Below are positions 10,276 to 16,890 of a DNA stretch of 64,000 bases, one piece after another. Numbering within the stretch: position 1 is the stretch's first letter; each line of letters opens with the position of its first letter. The notes below the pieces were generated by a model. That model was given only the letters and a program-made list of their open reading frames with translations, searched no databases and was not told where the DNA came from. The stretch is from Pseudomonas berkeleyensis. Lineage in GTDB: Bacteria > Pseudomonadota > Gammaproteobacteria > Pseudomonadales > Pseudomonadaceae. Location of the stretch: positions 2,170,001 through 2,234,000 of the forward strand of contig NZ_CP059139.1 in assembly GCF_014109765.1 (NCBI RefSeq), given 5' to 3'. The position numbers were made by a program, and so were the translations under genes.

Positions 10276-10336
10276 AAGGGGACAGATTTATTTTCGGCTG
10301 CCGGTGATGCGGGGCAATAAATAAATCTGTCCCCTT
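10276..10336. mobile_element. Deleted RAYT-type element (hairpin remnant)
   Basis: The arms GGGGACAGATTTATTT (10278-10293) and its exact reverse complement (10319-10334) enclose 25 bases. The outer ends GGGGACAGA match the ends of the two transposase-bearing elements further on, so this is likely an internally deleted relative. It sits directly before the first displaced toxin tail. Confidence 0.6.
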
Positions 10337-10337
10337 T

Positions 10338-11147
10338 TCTCGAGCGGATGCAGCGAGTGCCAGTTGTGGAAAACTACTTGCCGATGCACTTTTAGCCCGG
10401 GAAAGCTTTGCACCTTATAGAGGGACGCCGGAATGGAATGCGCAGATAAACGATGATCCGGCGCTGCAGCAGTATAGCTTTGAGCGTGAGGTTCAGAGCA
10501 TCACCAACGCGCTTGCGCAGACGCCGCAGACTACGCCGGAACTGAAGCGGCTGGTTGAGGCTATTGTTGGATTTGGAGCTGACTTCACACCAGTCGGCGA
10601 TGTAAAGGCGCTTATTGAGGCTGAAACACCTTTTGATTACCTGATGGCTTCAGTCGGGGTGGTGCCGGGCGTGGGGGATGCCGCTGTACTGGGTATCAAA
10701 AAAGCCAAAGACCTGTTCAAGGAGGGTAAGGTTGCAGAATCTGCAAAAGTGTTGGAGGATTTGTCGGGTGGGGCAAAAGCGACTGGAAAGGATTATGTCG
10801 ATATTCTTTCCCCTGAAGCTAAAAAACATATTTTGTATGGCGACAAGCCTGGAAGTGGTGGCCATATGTGGCCAGGTCAACCAGGGAAGACAGTTTTCCC
10901 TCAGAGTTGGTCGGCAGATAAAATAGTTCACGAGGTTGGCGACATTGCGACGTCTCCTAATACCAAGTGGTACGCCCAAACAGGAACTGGCGGGATTTAT
11001 ACAAGCAAAGGCGATCCTGCCAAATGGGTTGCTTATGAAGTGCGTGACGGAGTTCGTATGCGTGTTGTTTACCAGCCAGCTACAGGCAAGGTGGTCACGG
11101 CCTTTCCCGACAATGCACCAATTCCACCCTATAAGCCCATAAAGTAG
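10338..11147 (+). pseudogene. Displaced CdiA C-terminal fragment with EndoU-type nuclease toxin
   Basis: The open frame begins right at the hairpin element and has no credible start of its own; the ATG at 10644 is internal to a pretoxin domain. The upstream part reads D-F-T-P-V-G-D-V-K and V-V-P-G-V-G-D, typical of the PT-TG pretoxin domain, unlike the pretoxin segment of the intact CdiA. After a G-G-A-K-A-T junction (10767-10784) comes a domain with G-G-H-M-W, F-P-Q-S-W-S, K-I-V-H and a final V-V-T-A-F-P. This is the pattern of bacterial EndoU nucleases, whose CDI members cut tRNA; the two His and the Thr would be the active-site residues. The fragment is probably silent unless recombined onto cdiA. 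It is followed six bases later by a MafI-like immunity gene. Confidence 0.75.
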
Positions 11148-11153
11148 GTCTCT

Positions 11154-11408
11154 ATGTACGCTGATCGTATTGTAAAATTTGGAGAGCGATTCCAGGGGCG
11201 GCTAGATTCTACGCTGCTTCAGGGAGCATTAGATTATGTCGGATATAGTGAAGAGAGCCTGGCTTTCGAGATTTTGTGTGACCATATTTGCGAATATGAT
11301 GTATCTATAAGTGATGAGGAATATGCCGAGGCTATTCAATTAGCCTTGGATATGGGGTTCTCTTTGGAAGAGGGGCCATTCAGGCATCTGAAGGGCTTGA
11401 AGTCATAG
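11154..11408 (+). CDS. Immunity protein, MafI-like, partner of the EndoU toxin tail
   Basis: This is an 84-residue acidic helical protein. The segment L-A-F-E-I-L-C-D followed by E-Y-D-V-S-I-S-D-E-E-Y resembles MafI-family immunity proteins (the usual core is helix, L-C-D-x-L, then a Pro/Ile-Ser-x-E-E-Y helix). That family is often found beside EndoU toxins in Neisseria maf and CDI loci. The gene starts six bases after the toxin tail. It has a real start codon, so it could still be expressed and protect the cell after its toxin was lost from cdiA. Confidence 0.75.
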   Translation: MYADRIVKFGERFQGRLDSTLLQGALDYVGYSEESLAFEILCDHICEYDVSISDEEYAEAIQLALDMGFSLEEGPFRHLKGLKS

Positions 11409-11409
11409 A

Positions 11410-11796
11410 TTTACAGTTGGTGCAAAAGCAACTGCTAGCGCGCTGCCATCTAAGTTGCCGGAGAACCTCACTGGTTACGCCAATCCAGCAGACATTAAGT
11501 TCACTCAGAATAGTGTTTCGAACACCTTCAAGGATGGGCAGTCCCTTCAGTCGACGATTGATGGACTAAAGTCTGGAAAGATATCGCCTGATGATTTTCC
11601 GCCGATACGTGTCTTTGAGAAAGATGGCGTAATTTACAGTTTGGACAATCGTCGTTTATTAGCTGCTTCTCAGGCTGGTGTCCCAATAAAAATCGTTCCT
11701 GCTACTCCGGCGGAGGTGGCGAAGGAAGCCTGGAAAATGACCACTCCCAATGGTGGGGGAATAACAATAGGGGACAGACCACGTTTATTGGTCTAG
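11410..11796 (+). pseudogene. Displaced toxin tail, ParB-like fold, end replaced by a transposon
   Basis: The start-less frame opens with V-G-A-K-A-T (11416-11433), the shared junction. The body then reads P-P-I-R-V-F, D-G-V-I-Y and D-N-R-R-L-L-A-A, a pattern seen in ParB-like nuclease-fold domains of polymorphic toxins. The Y1 transposon at 11768 sits only a few codons before the original stop. Joining the two flanks with one TA kept gives ATA GTG TTT TGA, that is Ile-Val-Phe-stop, a few bases before the immunity start. The present frame instead ends in transposon-encoded residues (G-D-R-P-R-L-L-V). The activity is not known. Confidence 0.6.
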
Positions 11797-12545
11797 GGTT
11801 ATGGAATTCCATGGAAGGAGGTCTGTATGCCACGTCGAGCACGAATATCACTGCCAAGCGTTTCAGCTCATCTGATTCAGAGAGGGAATAATCGCTCAGC
11901 CTGTTTTTACGCTGACGGGGACTATCTTTTTTATCTGGATGTATTGGTGGAGCAAGCAAAGAAGCATGGATGTGCGATCCATGCCTGGTGTCTGATGACC
12001 AACCATGTTCATTTGTTGGCCACGCCCGAAAGTCCTGATAGTGCAGGGTTAATGATGAAGGGGGCTAGGGCAGCGTTACGTGCAGTATGTTAATCGCACA
12101 TACCGCCGTAGCGGGACGCTGTGGGAGGGTCGTTTCCGCTCGTGCCTCATGCAGGGAGAGGCATATGTGTTGGCTTGTTACCGATACATTGAGATGAATC
12201 CTGTACGTGCCGGTATGGTTGAGCACCCAGCTGAATATCGCTGGTCGAGCCATCGGGCCAACGCGCAGGGTGAGCCCTCAATGCTGCGCTGTCCGCATCC
12301 TCTCTACCAAGCATTGGGTCGAGATGAAAGGCTTAGGGCTGAGGCATACAGAGAGTTGTTCCGCTATCAGCTAGACCCAGGGTTGGTTGATCAAATACGT
12401 GCTGCTACAAATGGAAATTACGCACTGGGAAGCCCGAAATTTTCTGCTGAAGTTGAGGCTGCACTGGGGCGAAGAGTTACAAGAGGTAAGCCTGGGCGTC
12501 CCAAGATTGCGCCTGACCTTTAGTAAAAACGTGGTCTGTCCCCTA
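11768..12545 (+). mobile_element. Y1 (RAYT-type) transposon, copy 1, both ends present
   Basis: The 778-bp element is bounded by perfect 19-bp inverted ends TAGGGGACAGACCACGTTT (11768-11786, and the complement at 12527-12545). It carries one transposase gene read rightwards. REP-associated tyrosine transposases normally sit beside REP hairpins; here the gene is framed by longer unique ends instead. It lies between a toxin tail and its immunity gene. Confidence 0.8.
11827..12523 (+). pseudogene. REP-associated (Y1/HUH) tyrosine transposase, frameshifted
   Basis: The first part (MPRRARIS...) holds the HUH motif H-V-H-L-L. The second part has Y-R-Y-I-E-M-N-P-V-R-A-G, the segment with the catalytic Tyr of the family. 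The two parts lie in different frames. A run of five G at 12060-12064 appears to carry one extra base: removing it restores M-M-K-G-L-G-Q-R-Y-V-Q. A strong ribosome site (AAGGAGG) precedes the start at 11827. The gene is therefore a recent pseudogene, or, less likely, it needs a slippage event at the G run. With the base removed the protein would be about 230 residues, normal for the family. Confidence 0.8.
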
Positions 12546-12564
12546 GTGTTTTGAGAACCAATTA

Positions 12565-12846
12565 ATGATCACTTATGCGTGTGCCTTGGAGCGGGCAAAG
12601 GAGTATTTGACGGATTCTGAAATTCCTTTGCAAATTACATTTGAGGGTGAGTTTTCCGAGGGGTGGTACTTTTGCTATCAATCAAAGGATTTTTTGGAGA
12701 CTGGTGAACTGTCAGCTCAGCTCGCAGGGAATGCCCCATTTTTAATTGATAAGCAGTCCGGTGAGATTCATGTTCTTGGAACAGCAAAGCCCTTAGAGAG
12801 TTATTTAGAGGACTACATGAGAGAGAAGTCCCTGAAATTAAGGTGA
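12565..12846 (+). CDS. Immunity protein, Imm35/YrhB-like, partner of the ParB-like toxin
   Basis: This is a 93-residue acidic protein. The order A-x-x-x-A helix, then W-Y-F-C-Y-Q-S, a T-G segment, G-N-A-P-F-L-I-D-K and G-E-I-H-V-L-G-T, ending in Y-L-E-D-Y, fits the YrhB/Imm35 family of polymorphic-toxin immunity proteins. Its natural partner is the ParB-like tail upstream, now separated from it by the Y1 transposon, which lies almost exactly at the toxin stop. It keeps its own start, but the ribosome site is weak (TGAGA), so expression would originally have depended on transcription from the toxin gene or now from the transposon. Confidence 0.72.
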   Translation: MITYACALERAKEYLTDSEIPLQITFEGEFSEGWYFCYQSKDFLETGELSAQLAGNAPFLIDKQSGEIHVLGTAKPLESYLEDYMREKSLKLR

Positions 12847-12849
12847 TTT

Positions 12850-13152
12850 AATGGGGCAAAAGAGGTGCCCGCTGTTAAATGGAGTGCTCAAGAGAAGCAC
12901 TTTCCAGGTCATAATTCGTACACGCCAGGCCGTAGTGTTTTGAGCAGTGACCCCCGCAAGCTTGCCGAAAGTGCTGGAACTGGACAGCAGGTCGGTAATA
13001 TTCCACTTGGCATGCCAGGCTCGAAAGAAAGGGTGAATTTTGGTGGGCCTATAGGGACATATATAGATGGAGCAGGGGTGGCAACACCTACAGCGAATGA
13101 AATAATTCACTACTCTAAGGATGGTATCCATATTGTGCCAGTGAGGCCGTAA
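12850..13152 (+). pseudogene. Displaced toxin tail, bacterial toxin 50 type
   Basis: The start-less frame begins N-G-A-K-E (12850-12864), a variant of the shared junction, four bases after the preceding immunity stop. The body carries E-K-H-F-P-G-H-N, R-S-V-L-S-S-D-P, V-N-F-G-G-P-I-G and I-H-Y-S-K-D-G-I-H-I-V-P, which fits the polymorphic toxin type 50 domain closely (that family ends in the same I-H-Y-S-K-x-G-x-H-I-V-P). A GTG at 12865 could serve as a start but has no good ribosome site and lies inside the junction region. It is likely a silent cassette. The biochemical activity of the family is not something I can state. Confidence 0.72.
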
Positions 13153-13155
13153 ATA

Positions 13156-13464
13156 ATGTGTTCTCTTGATGATTTGATCGTGATGGCCCGTCTGAATATT
13201 CAAAGGGCATTGTTAGGTGAGGTTTCAGGGAAGCTTCGTGCTGTTATATTTTCAGTATCGGGACTGATTCTGGATATTAGATTCTATTTTGACGGAGAAA
13301 TCGATGATGATGATGATGATTTTGAGTCTGCCTCCTGTGTTGAAACTGAGGTGATTGCTGATTGCGAGGGTGACTGGGCGGTTACAGTGAAGTGCTTGCG
13401 GCTAGATGCCTCGGAGCCGATACTTGATCAGGGAGTTTGGGTGTTTAAGCAGCGTGAAATTTAA
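13156..13464 (+). CDS. Candidate immunity protein, partner of the toxin-50 tail
   Basis: This is a 102-residue, strongly acidic protein (a run of Asp residues 50-55). The pattern N-I-Q-R-A-L-L-G, L-R-A-V, then Y-F-D-G and E-T-E-V-I-A-D matches a group of small proteins I have seen beside CDI/Rhs toxin tails. It starts just after the toxin stop and has no signal or membrane segment. The role is inferred from that resemblance and from position. Confidence 0.68.
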   Translation: MCSLDDLIVMARLNIQRALLGEVSGKLRAVIFSVSGLILDIRFYFDGEIDDDDDDFESASCVETEVIADCEGDWAVTVKCLRLDASEPILDQGVWVFKQREI

Positions 13465-13474
13465 GAGTAATTAG

Positions 13475-13573
13475 GTTGGTGCAACAGAACCTATATTTAA
13501 AACCACTAAATAGTCCGGGGCTGCTGCTGAGGGCTTAGGTTTCAAGAAAATTAATGAAACGGTTCATGAGACA
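13475..13573 (+). pseudogene. Stub of a toxin-21-like tail with stop codon, cut by transposon
   Basis: The frame opens V-G-A-T-E-P (13475-13492), again at a junction-like sequence. It is halted by TAG at 13511-13513 and continues in the same frame as S-G-A-A-A-E-G-L-G-F-K-K-I-N-E-T-V-H-E before transposon copy 2 cuts it at 13575. G-F-K-K-I-N-E-T-V-H resembles the entry of toxin-21 (Ntox21) CDI tails, in which a His-Gly-Gln follows. No immunity gene remains for it in the window. Confidence 0.5.
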
Positions 13574-13574
13574 A

Positions 13575-13873
13575 TAGGGGACAGACCACGTTTATTGGTC
13601 TAGATTTATGGAAATCCATGGAAGGAGATCTGTATGCCACGTCGAACACGTGTTTTATTGCCAGGTATTTCACTTCATCTGATTCAGAGAGGTAACAATC
13701 GCTCAGCCTGTTTTTACGCTGACGAGGATTATCTTTTTTATCTGGATGTATTGGTGGAGCAAGCAAAGAAACATGGATGCGCGATCCATGCCTGGTGTCT
13801 GATTACCAATCATGTTCATTTGTTGGTCACGCCCGAAAGTCCTGCTAGTGCAGGGCTCATGATGAAGGGGCCA
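13575..13873 (+). mobile_element. Y1 (RAYT-type) transposon, copy 2, right part lost
   Basis: The left end is identical to copy 1 (TAGGGGACAGACCACGTTT, 13575-13593), followed by a close copy of the leader and the first third of the transposase gene. The IS3-family element interrupts it at 13874, and the missing part does not resume after that element. Confidence 0.8.
13634..13873 (+). pseudogene. Truncated Y1 tyrosine transposase (copy 2)
   Basis: About 80 residues remain, including the H-V-H-L-L motif. They are close to but not identical with copy 1 (for example T-R-V-L-L-P-G-I-S instead of A-R-I-S-L-P-S-V-S). The G run that is frameshifted in copy 1 has only four G here, so the frame is right up to the IS junction. 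The catalytic Tyr part is lost. Confidence 0.8.
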
Positions 13874-13881
13874 TGTAGTGG

Positions 13882-14718
<837 letters not shown>

Positions 14719-14726
14719 CTGGCCTA

Positions 14727-15035
14727 TCAGCGCGTACGATTGAACTCGTCCGACATCAAGAGAGCGGTAGCCTTTTTTAGGATCGCTTTCTCCCGTTCCA
14801 GTCGGTCGATCATGGTTTCCAGCTCCTGGATTTTCTGCTGTGCGGGAGTCAATGCCTTACTCTCCGGGGTAACGCCCTGGCGCTCCTCTTGGAGCTGTTT
14901 CACCCAGCGACGAAGCGTCGATTCAACCAGCCCCAGCGAGCGAGCTGCTTCGATATGGCTGTAGCCCTGATCGAGCACCAGACCAGCGGCCTCTCGTTTG
15001 AACTCGGGCGTAAAGGAACGACGTTGCTTGGTCAT
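14727..15035 (-). CDS. IS3-family transposase OrfA
   Basis: OrfA is 102 residues from the ATG at 15035 (M-T-K-Q-R-R-S-F). It has a helix-turn-helix of the IS3/IS911 kind (residues 10-50, F-K-R-E-A then S-L-G-L-V-E-S-T-L-R-R-W) followed by a leucine-zipper-like coil (I-Q-E-L-E...L-E-R-E-K-A-I-L-K-K-A). It is intact, ending 8 bases before the OrfB reading region, and normally joins OrfB by -1 frameshifting. With OrfB dead, it can at most act as a DNA-binding regulator of related elements. Confidence 0.88.
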   Translation of the reverse strand: MTKQRRSFTPEFKREAAGLVLDQGYSHIEAARSLGLVESTLRRWVKQLQEERQGVTPESKALTPAQQKIQELETMIDRLEREKAILKKATALLMSDEFNRTR

Positions 15036-15207
15036 CAGACACCTCTCTATGGCGAGCATTCTCGCCCTAAATGGATGTCCTGGATCAGTAGACCACTACA
15101 CGTCAGGTTCAGGCTGGGCTAGCCATGCTAGCGAGGCCGGAAGCCTGCCTACCCTAGGGCGAACTTACACAACCACCTGATAGCACAAGAAAATTTTTAA
15201 AATAAGC

Positions 15208-15236
15208 TTCGCCAAAACGGATTGAGCTGTTATGAT
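15208..15236 (+). promoter_or_regulatory. Promoter of tRNA-Ser
   Basis: TTCGCC (15208-15213), a 17-base gap, then TATGAT (15231-15236) and a GC-rich discriminator (TCGCGCCGC) directly before the tRNA. A GC-rich discriminator is typical of stringently controlled stable-RNA promoters. Confidence 0.5.
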
Positions 15237-15247
15237 TCGCGCCGCTT

Positions 15248-15337
15248 GGGAAGATGCCGGAGTGGTCGAACGGGACGGATTCGAAATCCGTTGTGTCAGC
15301 AATGGCACCTAGGGTTCAAATCCCTATCTTCCCGCCA
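15248..15337 (+). tRNA. tRNA-Ser(CGA)
   Basis: The acceptor GGGAAGA (15248-15254) pairs with TCTTCCC (15327-15333), followed by G and encoded CCA. The anticodon loop T-T-C-G-A-A-A gives anticodon CGA. A long variable arm, as expected for serine tRNA, follows the anticodon stem, and the T loop is GGTTCAAATCC. Confidence 0.95.
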
Positions 15338-15346
15338 TATGCAAGC

Positions 15347-15379
15347 AAAGCCCGAATCGCATCGCGATTCGGGCTTTTT
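15347..15379 (+). terminator. Terminator after tRNA-Ser
   Basis: Stem AAAGCCCGAATCGC with its complement GCGATTCGGGCTTT around a short loop, ending in a T run (15375-15379). Confidence 0.85.
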
Positions 15380-15548
15380 CGTTTCTGGCTGATGACTTTT
15401 GTATGGCCGTTCGTGACCTTATCTGCGCACAAGCAACCCTCGATTCGCCCACAGGTGGCGTCTTACGGGGCTTGCCTGATTTTGTGAGTGAATGTGTGTA
15501 ATTGAGGCTTGGCACAGTGCCACTGGCTGGACTACTCTCCGGTCACCG

Positions 15549-15602
15549 GGCTAACGAAGTGTCCCAACAGGCAGGATGCCGACCCCATGCACTTCGTTAG
15601 CT
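15549..15602. repeat. Inverted repeat in the tRNA-Ser to metR spacer
   Basis: GCTAACGAAGTG near 15550 and CACTTCGTTAGC near 15590 are exact complements with a loop of about 28 bases. It lies in the 15381-15805 spacer, where I see no gene. It could be a mobile-element remnant or a transcript hairpin. Confidence 0.5.
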
Positions 15603-15642
15603 CGGTTATTAGTTTCAGCTCCGTTTGCCTTCAGGTGAGCGG

Positions 15643-15679
15643 AAACGACAAAGCCCTCGATCAGAGGGCTTTGTCGTTT
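15643..15679. terminator. Strong hairpin, likely terminator between tRNA-Ser and metR
   Basis: AAACGACAAAGCCCTC (15643-15658) and GAGGGCTTTGTCGTTT (15664-15679) form a perfect 16-bp stem with a five-base loop. The T-rich arm suits termination in either direction; metR transcription arrives from the right. Confidence 0.75.
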
Positions 15680-15805
15680 CTGTGCGGCATGATCGCCGCT
15701 GTTCGCTCGTATTAAGAAGCGTCCCTGCCGTGCTTCCTTCCCCGCCCTTGATCTCAGCTTTCGTTAAGCCTAGGCGATATCTGGCTTTTTGCCATTGCTC
15801 GTGGT

Positions 15806-16723
15806 TCAGCGCGCCACGCTGACGCCTTCGAGGCTGGCGAAGGAGGTGTCCTTGGCGGTGAGGAGGAAGTCGCGCATGAAGGGCGCATCGAGCATGTCGG
15901 TGCGGATCGCTGCATAAAGCGTGGCGAACAGACCTTTCTCGCCCAGGCGCTTGGCGCGCACGTAGCCGCGCGAGCTGTATTCATGCAGCGCCCAGTTGGG
16001 CAGGCCGCAGACGCCGCGGCCGCTTGCCACCAGTTGCATCATCATCACGGTCAGTTCCGAGGTGCGCACCTGAGCGGGTTCGATGTCGGCCGGTTCGAGG
16101 AAGCGGGTGAAGATATCCAGGCGGTCACGTTCCACCGGGTAGGTGATCAGGGTTTCGCTTGCCAGATCCTGTGGCTGGATATGCGCCTTGGTCGCCAGGC
16201 GGTGTTGGTTGGCCACGGCGAGAATGGCTTCGTAGGTGAACAGCGGTACATAGGTGATGCCGCTCAGTTCCACCGGATCAGAGGTCACCACCAGGTCGAG
16301 GTCACCGCGAGCGAGTGCCGGCAGGGGGGCGAAGGAGAAACCCGAGGCTAGATCCAGCTCGACTTCCGGCCAGGCATCGCGGAACTGGTCGATGGTCGGC
16401 ATCAGCCACTGGAAGCAGCTGTGGCATTCGATGGCCATGTGCAGGCGGCCGGCAGTGCCGCCGGCCAGGCGTGCCAGGTCGCGCTCGGCGCCACGCAGCA
16501 GGGGCAGGGCAGCGTCGGCCAGCTGCAACAGGCGCAGGCCGGCGCTGGTGAAGCGCACCGGCTTGGTCTTGCGTACGAACAGCTGCAGGCCCAGGCGTTC
16601 TTCCAATTCCTTGAACTGGTGCGACAGCGCCGATTGGGTCAGGTGCAGGCGCTCGGCGGCCTCGACCAGGCTGTCGGTTTCGCGCAGGGCGTGCAGGGTT
16701 TTCAGGTGGCGTAGCTCAAGCAT
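15806..16723 (-). CDS. metR: LysR-family regulator MetR
   Basis: MetR activates metE in response to homocysteine. The 305 residues show the LysR N-terminal helix-turn-helix (L-R-H-L-K-T-L, then S-L-V-E-A-A-E-R-L-H-L-T-Q-S-A-L-S-H-Q, about residues 3-38) and a periplasmic-binding-type effector domain with F-T-Y-E-A-I-L and G-R-G-V-C-G-L-P-N-W. It is transcribed away from metE, and a perfect MetR operator lies in the shared 167-base spacer. This is the classic arrangement and secures the assignment. Homocysteine sensing is known for the family, not visible here. Confidence 0.93.
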   Translation of the reverse strand: MLELRHLKTLHALRETDSLVEAAERLHLTQSALSHQFKELEERLGLQLFVRKTKPVRFTSAGLRLLQLADAALPLLRGAERDLARLAGGTAGRLHMAIECHSCFQWLMPTIDQFRDAWPEVELDLASGFSFAPLPALARGDLDLVVTSDPVELSGITYVPLFTYEAILAVANQHRLATKAHIQPQDLASETLITYPVERDRLDIFTRFLEPADIEPAQVRTSELTVMMMQLVASGRGVCGLPNWALHEYSSRGYVRAKRLGEKGLFATLYAAIRTDMLDAPFMRDFLLTAKDTSFASLEGVSVAR

Positions 16724-16767
16724 GGCGGCTCTCGGCGAGGTTCATTCATCCAGTTCAATAGGTTGGA

Positions 16768-16780
16768 TGAAAATGGTTCA
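16768..16780. promoter_or_regulatory. MetR operator between metR and metE
   Basis: TGAAAATGGTTCA is a perfect fit to the MetR consensus TGAA-N5-TTCA, centred about 117 bases before the metE start and 51 bases from the metR start. Confidence 0.8.
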
Positions 16781-16890
16781 TGCAGATTACATGAGTAAAT
16801 CTATAGATCAAGACGAAAATCTTGAGTTTGTCTCACTCTCTGGCCCTGCGGAGAATGGCGCCATCTCGATTCATTCTGGAGCGTTACGTC

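Noticed and set aside
10254..10340. CRISPR-like repeats near 10.3 kb
   Set aside because: There are only two short direct repeats and one hairpin; no regular spacers and no cas genes.
15248..15337. tRNA-Ser as integration site of the toxin island
   Set aside because: The island lies on the 5' side of the tRNA; no integrase is present and I see no copy of the tRNA 3' end at the far border. The island ends by IS-linked deletion instead.
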